Positions 33,977-45,600 are shown, counted from the first letter of the stretch. The stretch is 64,000 nucleotides of DNA from Golubevia sp. BC0850 (GCA_012976225.1 JAAVVG010000021.1:1-64000), one strand, 5' to 3'. The notes: generated from the letters alone by a model not told the origin. A program made the numbers and translations.

Positions 33977-36900
33977 CTAATTCACGATCAAACCCATCTT
34001 GACTCGACCTCTTTGAGTCGACTTATCCTTCTCGACTCCGATCTCGACGGTGCATTTATCAAAGACTCCGAGAGTGAGTTCTGAATGGGAAGAAAGGGGG
34101 AGCGATAGATGACGGGAAAAGGGGAGCAAGACAACAGAGAGGTCAGATTGGGATGTAGTGAGGGAATTTGAGGCATTTCTAGACCGACCAAGTCTTCGCA
34201 GAAGTGAACAATCTCGAACATGGGAAACCAGAAGAGGTGTGAGGAGAGGGACTCACCTTTACTAAGACCAGAGACCGAGGTAGGGATGGTCACCTCGTAC
34301 TTCTCTGAATCGAACTGGCATTCCTCTTTGAAGGTGATCAGTCCTTCCAGCCCATATCTGAGAGACAGCGAAAATGCGGAAGAAAAGAGTGTCAGCAGTT
34401 GGTTGACAAGATTGACGCGCCCATCGAGAGTCTCTTCACTAACCTAGTCACAAAGACAGCCAACCCATTTCTGAAAGTCTTGATGACAAAAGCTTCCTCT
34501 TTCAGAGTGACACTTCCCATTCCAACCTTCAAATTTCCATCGTCATCTTCCGCTCCCATGTCCAAATTCTTTTTGGTGATAGCCAAACCAACATAGAATT
34601 CCACACTAGCTCTTCCAGCCATCTGAGCTCCTCTATGTCTTTTGTTGACAGTTTTCAAAATCTCTTCAACATGATTCCCATCGTGTAAACCGGGATGTAG
34701 AGATTGATATTCAATCGCAGCGGCTAACTGCCTATGAGTCAAAACATCGGCGAATCTTCTAATCGGAGAAGTGAAATGAGTGTAAATATCAGCAGCTAAA
34801 CCATAATGACCAAAAGCGTCTTTAGAGATCGAACCAGCGGAGAAGTATTCGGCAGGTAACATGCATCTTGTTGCCATAATTCTTACTAAAGTGTTGAAGG
34901 TTTTGGAATTTGGATCCACACATATGTCTAAACTTTCAGCTAATTTTCCACTTGAGGTGACATCTAGATCCAATCCTTTTCTCACTTTGAGAACATCTTT
35001 TAATAAATCGAAGTTGGTTTTCGGTGGAGGAGAATGTCTTCTCAGAACGGCAGTGTTGGGGAAAGTTTGATAGATTTTTCGAGCGACTGAGATGTTGGCC
35101 AACAACATGAATTCTTCGACTAGAGAATTGGTTTCGAATTGTTCCTTCTGTTCGACATCGATCGGACCTGAAGATTCATTCGAGTCTAAATGGATCTTGA
35201 CTTCTGGACTAGCAAGATTGAGAGCACCATTTTCCATTCGCTTATTTCTTAACTTGATAGCCAAATCATTTAATAATCTGATGGAGGTCGTGATCTCATC
35301 CTTTTTGGAGAGGTCATCTTTCCTTCGTTGAGCTTCTTCATAAGTAAAAGCTCCTTTTGAGGCAATAACACTTTTCGTAAACCTGACGCTGATGATGTCT
35401 GCAGTTTTCGGATCCATTTCCCAGATACAAGAGAAAGCCAATCTTTCGACGAAGGGTCTCAAAGAACATAGATTTGTTCCTAGTAGGTGAGGTAACATGT
35501 CAATTCTCTTATCGACCAGATAAACTGTGACTCCTCTTGAAGCAGCTTCTATATCCATTGGAGTCTCTGGCTTGAGGAAGAATGAAACGTCTGCGATATG
35601 AACTCCACTTTGAATGTTTCCATTTGGTAACATCTTGGCATGTAGAGCGTCATCGATATCTTGACATCCAGGGGGATCGATTGAGCAGATCGTTTCCGTT
35701 CGTAGATCCTCTCGATCTCTCCAAGATGGGTGGTCTGAGAGGTTGGCAGGCTTCGGTGGAACTTTCCAATCATCTCCTTCGATCGGGAGACAGTCCAAGA
35801 TAGCTTTACTGAAAGGTCGATATGGAACGTCGTTTTCTAATAGAAGTGATTCTTGCTCCGTGTTCTTGTCCAAAGTGTTCCCTAAAGATCTGATGAAGTG
35901 ACCATCTGGATATCTTGATGTCGATCTCCAATCGTCTAGAGCGATTAAGATCTTCTGTCCAACCAAAATTGAAGCTTGAGAGGTTCTAATCCTAACCCTT
36001 GGAATCTTCTTATCTAACGGAGTTGCAAAGACAGTAGAAACTCCCAATAATGAAGAACTGGAGGAAGATAAGGAAGTCTGATCGATATGAGAAACATAAG
36101 ATCTCCAATTCCTCTTGATGATTCCGAGTACTTTCCCAGTAGGTTGTAACTCTCTTCCTTCTGTAGATTTAATATTTTCGGATTCATCTTTCTCTAAAGT
36201 TCTTTCCTCTTCTTCGATTCCTAAGCCTTTCTCTCCGCTATTCTCATCCTCCTCTTCTCCTTCTTCACCAGCATCATCATTCCTTAAAGCTTTATCAGCG
36301 TCCAGGACTCTTTCTGAACCTTTCTCCTTCCACTGATCTTTAGGAAGGATTCCAATTGCCACAATATCTCCATCGACAGATCTGTTCATGGCTTCTCTTC
36401 CAATGATTAAAACTGGCTTCTCGAATTTCTGAATCTTGACTGTTGCTTCCAAATAGTTATGAGGCGAGGCATTGAAATAGCCCCTATGTAGAATTCCCGA
36501 AGTCATTCCAGCAGTGATCGAACCTGCACTCAGATGCTCAGGGTATAGAACTGTCTTTGAAGAAGAAGCTGAATTCTTGTCCTCGCTTGAGAGGTTGTTT
36601 GAAGAAGAACGAGAAGTGATTAGATCGAGTAATCTATTGGAATCTTGCATTCCTGAAACGTAGTCTCTAATTGAGAAAGCTAGTAAACCAGATGAAATGG
36701 CTTTCTTGACGTTGTCAGAATCGTCGGAGATTAGGATTGCATCTAAAGTCGAGGTCGAAGAAGTTGAGGAAGAGAGATGAGATCTATACCATTCCACTGC
36801 TTTTCGAATGGATCTATCATTGAGATCGTTTGGTGATTCTCCATCTTTTCTGGTAGTGGCGGTTTGGCTGAGAGCGACAGAGGAAGGGGGAGGTAGAAGG

Positions 36901-37696
36901 GAAGGAGGGAAGGAAGAATGAGAGCTTGTTCTGCTCTGATTTGCTTGACTGGCATTCCTTCTCCAGTCTCTGAGTATTGGAAATTGACTACCGATCCTGC
37001 CTGTACAGAAGCCTCCTATCTACCCTTCCCTTCTCAACTCTTTCTGCCCTTGCTAATCCACCGACTTTCTCTTCATCTTCAGCTTGCTGAGGACTCACGA
37101 GCTGAACCCATTCCAAAAGACGAACCACCTTCTCTCTGGTTCTTTCAACAGAGCTTGTAATCGATTGTAAAGAGGTAAAGATCTGTGACGGACTTCCTCT
37201 AGCACTGTCTGAAGAATGATTACGTCTGTGAAGGAAGGAGATGGTGAAGAAGAGTTCTCCGAGGTAGCTAAGATCGATTCCAGTAGATCCATCTGATGTC
37301 ACATTTAAGAGGATTCAGAATGTCGATGATGTCAGATTAGAAAGGAAAGAGGTAGAGAAAAGCAGGTAAACTGACCTGATGAAGAATGACGTTTGTGTCC
37401 AAGACTAGGTAATGACTGCCTTTAACCTTTTGATTCTTCAACCCACTCCTACCTAATAGAACATTGTTTGTATTAGCTTGATTTTTGCACTTGTTACAAG
37501 CAGCTGAGCCGCAAGGAATGTGATCTCTTAAGTATCTCTCTCTAACGATTGTAGAAACTGTTCCTTTAGCTGTCCTCTTCTGAAATTTGTTCTGAAAGTA
37601 AGTTAAGTTTGATTCTGTTTCTACATCTGGATTAATGTTAATGTCCAATTCTTGACTTGTAGGTAAAGGTCTCTTCAAGATAGAAATCCGTGTCAT
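33977..37696 (-). CDS. DIS3: Exosome exonuclease/endonuclease Dis3 (Rrp44)
   Basis: The catalytic subunit of the RNA exosome. The start (37696) reads MTRISILKRPLPTSQELDIN. The N-terminal CR3 Cys motif is CGSAACNKC, preceded by VRERYLRDHIPCG, and the PIN domain begins at YLVLDTNVILHQ. After short exons (about 36800-37310) the long exon (about 34430-36797) carries the cold-shock domains (ILHRGYFNASPHNYLEATVK, VDGDIVAIGILPKDQW). The RNB domain has DPPGCQDIDDALH with all four catalytic aspartates, [31 protein letters not shown] and FTSPIRRFADVLTHRQL. The last exon encodes the S1 end, VFDKCTVEIGVEKDKS, finishing RVKMGLIVN at 33977. An acidic Glu-rich insert (EEGEEEDENSGEKGLGIEEE) lies between the cold-shock domains and is longer than in yeast. 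MTR3, an exosome ring partner, is also in the window but far off. Confidence 0.95.
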
Positions 37697-38005
37697 CGCT
37701 GTGGGTCGGTCAAGAAGAAACTTCGACAGTCTCTGTTTTACTCTTTGTTACTCCTATTGCTGGATCTTGGACGCTCAACTCCTTTCAACCCAAGATCTCA
37801 GAAGAAAGATGAACAGAAACGCAATCTAGATCTAGCCCTCTAGAAGTCACTCAATCTTTTAGCTCTTCAAACACAAGCAGGCGGGTCTTGCGGCTTGCCC
37901 TCGTCAAATAAATTCTGTCTTCTCACTCTTTGAGTCTAGTTGAACAATTTTAAGATGTGCATGAGGTAAAGCGACAACGAGGTTGTACATAGAAAAGCGT
38001 CAGGG
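37697..38005. other. Intergenic, DIS3 promoter
   Basis: 309 bp between DIS3 and the stop of the upstream membrane-protein gene, both on the minus strand. No ORF or specific site seen. Confidence 0.5.
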
Positions 38006-38848
38006 TCACCTCCGGCTCAGACCTTGTTCGGGAGTTCTGAGAGCAAAGTAGCTGAAGAAGCAAAGCAGCATAAGCAGTTGAGATACGAGGAACCATGCTA
38101 GTCCAAGAGTTGTTTTGTTCTGAGAACTTTGGATTAGAGAGAGAAGGTAGTTGAGGTCAGAAAGAAGGGGTAACAGGACGAAGAAAGGTGGATTCGAGCA
38201 ATACTTACCAAGTTACGTTGTAAATCCCGATCCCTAACTCGCAGTTGGACTCTTCGATTCCTGCTCTATATAGTTTGATGGCATCGGCCCCAAATATTAC
38301 AGATCTGAGGGACAGAGAAGAACATGAAGGTGAGTAATCTCGGATCGTCGATGGGAGCTGTCAGCGGAGAAACCTTCAGTCACACCTACAGAGAGAATGT
38401 TTGAAGTGCCAATCCTGTCGGCCCCAAAATCCTTTGACTGACTGAGTCAGAGATTTCTTGGGTTACTATGGTTCTCCCTAAGAGTAGTAATGTCCATCCA
38501 AAGACGAGAAAGCTCTGGAGAGTCAGTGAACCTGCCGCACTAAGAGAACAAGAGAGATCGGAATGTGAGTACTACGTTCATCTACTTTAACTCTTCTTAA
38601 CACTCACGCTTTTGAAATAGAAGAAGAGGGTAGGACCTATCCGTGAAGGGAGGGGAGGAGAGGAGAAAGGGATCAACTTCAGACACTCAAGTTCGAAATC
38701 CATTTCGTCCTCAGGTTGAACCAACCTTCTCAATGTCTTGATATCTTCGACTTAATTTGGCAGAAAATGCGAGTAGGAGGAAACTTAGATATCCGATCCA
38801 AATCAGTGCGCCCTGTCGAAATTTGAGGAAGAATCTGGTGGCTGCCAT
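38006..38848 (-). CDS. Small multi-pass membrane protein, unknown, intact copy of a tandem pair
   Basis: Four or more short exons. Exon 1 (from 38848) reads MAATRFFLKFRQGALIWIGY and on through LSFLLLAFSAKLSR, a first membrane segment. A later exon (about 38395-38545) has SLTLQSFLVFGWTLLLLGRT, a second segment. The third exon (about 38215-38310) reads ADAIKLYRAGIEESNCELGI and NVTW. The last (to 38006) has TTLGLAWFLVSQLLMLLCFF, a third segment, and ends TPEQGLSRR. Exon borders between 38550 and 38760 are not settled. I do not recognise the family; the NC(E/D)LGIG(I/L)(Y/F)NV(T/A)W block, shared with the decayed copy at 39824-40135, is the best search handle. Three or four membrane helices and a short basic tail suggest an endomembrane or plasma-membrane protein. 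Confidence 0.65.
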
Positions 38849-39165
38849 GAAGTTGACGCGGAATCAGAGGGTTAGAGATAGAATTTAGAAGATATGGTTT
38901 TGGTGAAGAAGTTGGGAAGAAAAAGCAAAATGATCCTCAGTTCTTTTCTCGCAATTCAAAATTGATTGCAGCATTTGCAGTCGCTCTCTCTAGTACGATG
39001 TGCGGAGTATCCGTTTCCGAACGGTGTGTGCTCTACTGCTCAGTTCGCTCAGTCTGAATGAAGAAGTCAAGAAGGAAGGACATCCTCCAACCACTGGGAG
39101 GACCTTCAAAAGCTGTCTTGTCAATGTGTCAGCTAAGAATAGATTCTTGAGCCCTCAAATCGAGC

Positions 39166-39200
<35 letters not shown>

Positions 39201-39444
39201 GCAAATCCGCGGGAGTGCGACGCGAGAAGAAGAGCGTAATCCCTCGACTTCGAAGCGTCTTCTGTTCTCCCTTGATAACCATAATAGTTTTGATGGAAAT
39301 GAACCTTTTGCTTTCCATTCTGTCGGGTAAAATTTCCATTCCGCCATCCTGTCCATGTTCTGGATTCACTGTACTCCTCTCATCCCCCCACCCCAGTTCT
39401 TTAGCTCACTTTTTCGGCTCTTTCGTTCTCGTGTCTCGTAAGAA
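38849..39444. other. Intergenic with an A31 run
   Basis: No gene seen. Contains the homopolymer at 39167..39197 and otherwise mixed sequence. The region probably includes the promoter of the membrane-protein gene. Confidence 0.45.
39167..39197. repeat. Uninterrupted A31 homopolymer
   Basis: 31 consecutive A. No target-site duplication or retroposed gene body was seen next to it, so I treat it as a simple repeat. Its true length may be uncertain because of sequencing slippage. Confidence 0.9.
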
Positions 39445-39684
39445 ATGAACATTAGATTCCTTCCTAGCTTGTTTGAATGGCGGCCAAGTGGACTTTCCAA
39501 AGCTGTCGATGAATTCCAGTCTCTGAATCAACTTCTACCTACTGGTGCGAACTTGAAGGGCTCTTCGCGTGTGTTAAGACAAGATCTTGCAGCTTCATGT
39601 GACTCCATCTGCCTATTTCTCAATGAGCCGACCTGGAAGTCGACGCTGCAGAAATACTCTCGTTTCTCCTCATCTTTGCCACGC
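39445..39684 (+). CDS. Possible exon of an unidentified + strand gene
   Basis: An ATG at 39445 (MNIRFLPSLFEWRPSGLSKA) opens 80 codons that read like a helical soluble protein (DEFQSLNQLLPTGANLKG, RQDLAASCDSICLFLNEP) and end exactly at a GTGAGT donor (39685), phase 0. The next plausible coding segment on this strand is at about 40132-40554, also reachable in phase 0 by an acceptor at 40157-40158. If joined, the intron of about 470 bp would contain the minus-strand pseudogene 39824-40135. No family recognised. Confidence 0.4.
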
Positions 39685-39823
39685 GTGAGTGAGAAGTGGG
39701 TTAGGTGAAGAGAGAATGGTATTGAAGTTCGTCGAGTATTTGGAACAGTTTACCTTGAGAGACCGGTTATACATTTTGAGATGGGTATGAAGGTAAAAAG
39801 AAGCAAAGAGTTTAATTCGAAGG

Positions 39824-40135
39824 TCATCTCTGACTGAGGCCTCCTTCACTTTTCGGAATTTTGAGAGCAAAGTAGAAAAGAAGCAGATAGCCATAAGCAT
39901 TTGGGATATAAGGAACCAGCTGACTCCCAGAGTAATTCTGCTGTCGGGTCGGAACTTTGGCGTATGAGTGAGAAAGTAGTGAAGTCGTCGAGGGGAAGAA
40001 GATCTACTAGAACTGGACTTGGTTTTTGGTTTGACTTACCACGCCACATTGAATAACCCGATCCCCAGATCACATTCATTTTCTTGAATTTGAGTGTTCC
40101 AGATCTCAAGCATGTCATTGCATAAGAGTAGGAGT
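39824..40135 (-). pseudogene. Truncated, frameshifted copy of the 38006-38848 membrane-protein gene
   Basis: Two exons correspond to the last two of the intact gene. The first (about 40042-40135) has the same 33-codon length and the same splice phase and reads NDMLEIWNTQIQENECDLGI then NVAW, against NCELGI...NVTW in the intact copy. The second (39824-39940) has ITLGVSWFLISQMLMAICFF, against TTLGLAWFLVSQLLMLLCFF. Just after this FF the copy has lost one base: the other frame resumes the homology (YFALKIPKSEGGLSQR against YFALRTPEQGLSRR) and reaches the matching stop at 39824. The two upstream exons are absent; the homology ends at 40135, where a + strand frame begins. Intron retention shows a DNA-level duplication, not a retrocopy. 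The similarity is moderate, so the copy is old. Confidence 0.75.
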
Positions 40136-40554
40136 CTGAAGAAGAAAGGATCGACCAGGCGTCAGTTTACAGGTACAAGGTGGGAGTTCACGTCTGGGAA
40201 AATGACGAACCTCTCTCTGCTCAGACCGCGGAAGAGGCTAAGCTAATGGAATGGGTTCTCGTGGATCCAGCAAGAGTTCAAGATCAGGTTGACTCTCTGT
40301 CAAAGGAAGCTGGCAACAACGACCCAGATTCGACCTCCAAGGGTTGGAAAGAGAAGTACGAGAGCCAGTCTGATTTTGAGCTCTACAAGCTGGAGACCTC
40401 TCGTCAAGCAAAGAGAGGTCATGAGTGGAGATCTCAGTTTCAAGACGAATGGGCTAGCCTTAAAGCCTTTGGGAAAAGAAGGACAGGGCTCGCTTCCGTC
40501 CCTCTTGGGCTTACCTCTTCGCTGATCGAGAATCGAAAAAATAATCAACCATGA
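40132..40554 (+). CDS. Unidentified + strand coding segment, 5' end unclear
   Basis: The frame is open from 40132 to the stop at 40554 with no early ATG. It reads ERIDQASVYRYKVGVHVWEN then EEAKLMEWVLVDPARVQDQV, KYESQSDFELYKLETSRQAK and RGHEWRSQFQDEWASLKAFG. It is charged, Trp-containing and soluble, and its codon pattern looks like real protein. It lacks a start, so it is either the last exon of a gene whose first exon is 39445-39684 or a remnant cut by the duplication that left the pseudogene at 40135. I do not recognise it. Confidence 0.4.
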   Translation, partial: ESEEERIDQASVYRYKVGVHVWENDEPLSAQTAEEAKLMEWVLVDPARVQDQVDSLSKEAGNNDPDSTSKGWKEKYESQSDFELYKLETSRQAKRGHEWRSQFQDEWASLKAFGKRRTGLASVPLGLTSSLIENRKNNQP

Positions 40555-42097
40555 AAAACATCCAGAAAAATCGCATCGCACAAGTTCAAAAACATTGTCA
40601 AAAACATCGGAGCTCGCTTTAATCAGCTTCAAAGAATCATGAACAAATGAACAATGGACCATGGACAATGGACCCTTCTCTCTCTCTTTTTTTTTTTCTT
40701 TTTTTTTTGGTTCTGTTCGACTCTTTTCATTTCTTCCGGCAACTGCTGTCCTTTTCTTCTTTCAGTTCTCACAAGTTCACGTCTTGAACTTCGGTTTCAG
40801 TATACCCTTCCTCTGTCCCAACTTTCTTTCAGGTCCCAATCCCAAGTCCCAACTCTCTTCCAGTCCCAAGTCCCAAGTCCCAGTCCCGACCATCTTTCCA
40901 AAGGATCGATGACTACCTTCAGTAGTATTAAGGCCACTCTCTGTCTAAGAGCTGGTCCGTTTCAGTTCAGTTGGCTCAAGAGAAAGAGTTTGGCTTCTCT
41001 TTCTTCTTTCGGTTCACGGGGGATCACTTTGTTGCATGGCAAGCTTGGAGATATCCAGTCTTCACTTTCGGTTCGGGGCACTTTTCAATTCATTTTATGA
41101 TTGAGAAGATGGAACTAGGTTTGGCAAACCCGTCTCGAGTAAGCTTGGCTCGAGATTAGGCTTTCTCGAGTATGATGACTTCGATCTAGCTGCTTTTTGA
41201 CGTCCCATTTTACGGTTCTGGGGGCTAAGGAAGGTTGAGTACAGTTTGGTGGCTCTTACTTGCTCAGAAGAGATTTGGCAGCGTTGAATTTTATAGTACA
41301 TTGTAAGATGAACTTTCGTTCGAGGTTCATCTAGAGTTGTTTCAGGGGGTTCTTCTCTCTTTCCTGCTGAGCTCTAGCAGAGATGCTAGCTCGGTGGAAA
41401 GAGGGCCATTAAGTTGGGTAAGTCTTTGAATTGCAAGTCGATTTCCTGGTCTTGAGGTTTCTCTTTCTTTGTCGTTTTACTGACTAATCACTTTCTCCCT
41501 TCTCTTTCTCGCCTTTTCTCCACTCCTACCGCCGCTCTACCCATCGTCTGGGGAGTAATCTCGCTCTGCACCGACATGTTATTGACTTCACAACGGATCG
41601 AGCTGTGATTCTGTTTTGTTTTGTTCATTTTTTCTTCCCGGTCAATACATGTGTATGCCTGAAGTTTTGTAAAAGGTTTCCATACTCAAGACTTGTATAG
41701 CTCTCCTCTCTCTCCTCCTGAGCTTCTCCACCGCCGATCTCAACGGTCGTGTGAGATGTAAGACGTGAGATACTGAGAACTTCCCTTGGACATAAATAAT
41801 AACGATGTTGAGAGCCCGAATGTCAGTTTGAGGCAGAACGACAAGGTATTAGAAGGAGGCCGACATCGAACTTGGATCGAGAGTTTCTCTAATTTCCCCT
41901 CGGTCTCGAGGTCTCTCTCTCGTTTTGACCCTGAAAGAACAGATCCTTCGTTTCATCTGTTTCCTACGATTTCGATCGTCCTTGTGACACTTGCTTAGTC
42001 AGCAAAATGTGATGGTGAATTTCTCTCGTGAGTCACTAATTCGTTCTTCCCTTCTCTCACAGTCTCAACGTCTCAACTCAATTCCAATCCAAGCTCA
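40555..42097. other. Long intergenic region upstream of TRL1
   Basis: About 1.5 kb with no convincing gene. Contents: CTCTCTCTC followed by interrupted T runs (40678-40709), a GTCCCAA repeat (40833..40889), an imperfect hairpin (41369-41392, GAGCT-CT-AGCA against TGCTAGCTC), and a CT-rich stretch before the TRL1 start. A 5'UTR intron is possible (GTGAATTTCTC at about 42012 to CACAG at 42061). Confidence 0.45.
40833..40889 (+). repeat. GTCCCAA-type short tandem repeat
   Basis: Six to seven imperfect copies of (A)GTCCCA, interrupted by CTCTCTTCC. A minisatellite-like tract in the intergenic region. Confidence 0.8.
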
Positions 42098-42106
42098 ATG
42101 AAATGA
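42098..42106 (+). promoter_or_regulatory. Minimal upstream ORF (ATG-AAA-TGA) overlapping the TRL1 start
   Basis: The sequence AATGAAATGACT holds a two-codon ORF, ATG AAA TGA, whose stop overlaps the TRL1 ATG (42103-42105) by two bases. Ribosomes starting here would terminate on top of the main start, a layout suited to re-initiation or to damping of TRL1 translation. This is inferred from sequence only. Confidence 0.6.
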
Positions 42107-45100
42107 CTTCAGAAGAATCATTTTCATCCTCAGCTTCAAGTTCTTCCGTCGATGGTTTGATGAGCAGCCTCAGAAGTGCAGCAAGCCAGGAGAAAGCATT
42201 CATCAGACCAACTCAATTCTTCATCTCTCCTCCATCTTCAACTTATCAAGCGAAATCAACTACCACTTCAGAGAGCTCAATATCAGCTGACAACAACAGC
42301 TACACTTTGACTGGATGGAAGACTCAAGAATTCGCCTATCGATTGAACTCTGGTCTTGATTCTAGACTTCCAACCTTCGCAAGAGGTCTGTTCACCACAA
42401 CTGTTGATCCAAAACCTGGTTTACCAGGTCACAAATCTAATTTGAACCAGAGAGATCAAGTTCAAGATACTGGGAAACGGGAAGGAGCTCAAGATGAAGC
42501 AGAGGAGAGGAAGGAGGAAGAGGTGGTGGAGAAGAAACTTCCAGAGAACAGGATAGCTGTCAGAGGTTACGATAAGTTCTTCAACCTCGATGAGATGCCT
42601 TGGACTTCTGTGAGTTGATTACTATTGGTACTACGCAGGGGGAAGGTCGATAGTTTGGCTGAAGGAGCTCTTTCTTCCACTTTGTCCAACAGCAAGCCTC
42701 TATCGAGAAATATTCTACAGCTCCTTATCTCTTGACTTTCAAAGAGAATGGCTGCATCATCTTTGTTTCAGCTTTATCTCCGACTAGATTGGTAGTCACT
42801 TCTAAGAACTCTTTGGGAAAAAGACCAGATTTGAAGGACATGGACAATCGAGATGAAGGAGATGGAGATGGTGAGGACTACAAGAGTCATGCTACAGCTG
42901 GAGAAGAATGGCTTGATAGGCATTTACTGAAGGTCAATAGGACCCAGAGGGAGCTAGCGGAGGAGCTTTGGGGGAGAGACGAGACGGCAGTATTTGAGGT
43001 GAGTTCCGAGTAGCGAGATTGGAGATTGGGATGAGGATGAGAGAATCGCAGGTCTGCCTCTTTTGCTCTTGAAGAGGATCAAGGAAGCATCTTACTCTGG
43101 TCTTAGCCAGTCGATGAGTTACAGTGCAAAGCTACCAAAGATCCGTTGACCTTCCCAGCTCTCGATCTGAACTTCAATCTTTCCCTCTCTTCCACAGCTC
43201 TGCGACGATTCATTCGAAGAACACGTCCTTGCCTATTCCAAACAGAGATCAGGGCTTCATCTGCATGGTCTGAACTCCAACACATCAATCTTCAAGACCC
43301 GACACATGTCGGAAGTGGACGCTTTTGCTAAGGAATGGGGTTTCATTCCTACTCGATGGTTGACGATGAATACGATGGCTGAACTTCAAACCTTCACTGA
43401 AAACATAGCTAAGACTGGCTGCTTTGAAGGTGAAGCTATCGAAGGATTCGTAGTCAGAACTCATATGCCTAGTAGAGAGACAACTTCAGTCGAAGAAGAT
43501 GCTAAGGCCGGGAAGAAGAAAGCCGTCAAACCACCTTACTCAGAAGGTCAAGCCTGGTTTTATAAGATTAAATTCGACGAGCCTTATTTGATGTATAGAG
43601 AATGGAGAGAATTGACTCGAAAGATGTTAAACCTGAACAAAACGTACTTAGAGGAAAAGAAGCAGAAAGAAGCTAGTGCTCTCAAAGCCTTAGAAGGACG
43701 ATTTAAAGGAATGAGAGCTAGAGGTCAAGAACCGCCCAAAGAAGGCTCAGATGAATATCAGAAGATTTATAAAACTGTTTTCAAAGGTTTAGTGATTCCG
43801 AATCCGCCAACTCCGAGATCAAATAGACCTGAAACTCACGTTTTCGTCAAATGGGCTAATGACATGTTGTATGGAAGCGCTCAGAATGATTTCGAAAGCT
43901 CTCTTAAGGCTCAACCTGAGATTTTCTCTGAGTTTCACAAAACGAAGGGAATCATCGCTACGAGAGAGAAATTCTTAGAGTATCTTAAGACTGAAGAAGG
44001 AAGGAAGAGATTGTCATCTTTTCAGGTCAAATTCAAGACTATTTCGTTTTCTGCTATCAGATCAAGAGATGATCGACCTTTCCAGAAGACACTACTGGTG
44101 CCGATTGCAGTTCTAGGTTGTGGCAAAACTTCAGTCAGTAGAGCTCTCTCAAAACTGTTCGGATGGGAGTCGGAACAGAGCGATGCTATCACCGCCAAGA
44201 GGACTGGACCTACCTTTTTGAGAAACATCGATGAAGCTTTAAGTAAGCCTTTGGAAGAGAGTAAGGTGGTGATCGCGGATAGGAACAATCATCTCTTTTC
44301 TCACAGAGAAGACTTGGTGGAATTGGTTGCGAAGTACGAAACTCCAACTTCAGAACCAAAGAAGGGGAAGTCAAGTTCAAGTGCAAGTGCAATTGAAATT
44401 CCGAATGGAGAAAAGGACGGAAACTCGAAAGGCAAGGGGAAAACAACTCTTGGTGGGAATCAGCAATCTAAGACCAAAGTTAGAGGTTTGAAAGTTAGAA
44501 TGATAGCTCTTTGTTGGAAGATCCAACCTCCTTTCAATCAGATTAGACAGATTTGTCTCGAAAGGATCGAGAAGAGAGGTGACAATCATCAAACCGTCAG
44601 ATTCTCAGATGGGAAGAATGCATGTGAACTACTCTTGGATAGTTTCTTGAAGGACTTCAACGTCTTTCAAAATGTTTGGGATGAAGGAGCTGAAGATTCT
44701 GTGGATGATGGATTTGATGACTCGATTTACTTAAACGTCGAAGATGACTTGGAAACTTCGATTACCAAAGTAGTGGAAGAGTTGATCAAGATGGGAGTGG
44801 TTGAAGAAAAGGATCGACCTAGTAAAAGCTCTATAGAAGAAGCGATTAGATTCTCACAAGACTTCAAGATTCAACCAGAAGAGATGAGACTCAACCTAGA
44901 AATGCAAAGGTTGTCTATGAAGGAAGGTCCTAGATATTATGGAATCAAAGTAGACATGGATTTAGGAGAGGTTATGGATTCCATCGTCGAAGAAGTAGAA
45001 GACGAAGAGAAAAAGTCGGAGCTCAAGAAGCTGTTGGAGGTGATGAGAAGAGAAAGAACCTTCACTGCTGAACCACATGTTACTTTGGTTCATCGAGAAA

Positions 45101-45600
45101 GTGTAGCTAAGGAGAAGAAACATCAAGAAAGGATTGAAACGTCGGAAGTCAAAGAGAATTCTGCACAAGTAGAACTAGAATCCGATTTCCAAGGAGCTAT
45201 CAAGCGATGGGATTTAATCTCCAATGTTGTCAAGGATCGAAGAGAAAAGCAAATCAAGTCGTCGCCAGAGGAGTCGGAGAAAGATCTCCCAATTTCAATC
45301 ACGTTGGATCTCGCAGCTTGGAACTCTCGGGCTATCTCTTTGAAGCTCTCTGAGATTCAATGCGATGATTCCGAGTATTTCTCTCTAGACAAACTGCAGT
45401 TGCACGACAAGGTTCTTCTTCACGTCACAGTTGGAACGACGGCTATGGAGATCAGAGGTTACGAAGGTGCTAGAGTCCTTCAGAACGTTGAGTCACTAAG
45501 AAATGGCTCTCAGATGGAATCCGATACGGATGAGAAACCAAAATGGCTTGAGCTGAAGAAACCTTTGCGATTTGGAGGGTACTTGAAGGGAATGAGATGA
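42103..45600 (+). CDS. TRL1: Trifunctional fungal tRNA ligase
   Basis: Seals tRNA exon halves and, in many fungi, the HAC1-type mRNA after Ire1 cleavage. Three domains are visible. The ligase domain has the adenylylation motif TFKENGCIIFVSALS (K in the KxNG signature, about residue 185), then EAIEGFVVRTHM and AWFYKIKFDEPYLMYREWRE. The kinase domain has the P-loop VPIAVLGCGKTSVSRAL (about 44100-44150) and VVIADRNNH. The cyclic phosphodiesterase domain has two HxT motifs, HVTLVH (about 45078) and HVTVGT (about 45420). Exons: 42103 to about 42612, then short exons at about 42693-43000 and 43100-43290, then one long exon to 45600. The product is about 1,050 residues, longer than the yeast enzyme (827) because of low-complexity inserts (KGKSSSSASAIE) and an N-terminal Ser-rich segment. 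The start is preceded by the two-codon ORF at 42098. Confidence 0.93.

Noticed and set aside
39167-39197. A31 run read as the tail of a retroposed sequence
   Set aside because: No target-site duplication and no processed gene copy next to it; the nearby copy retains introns.
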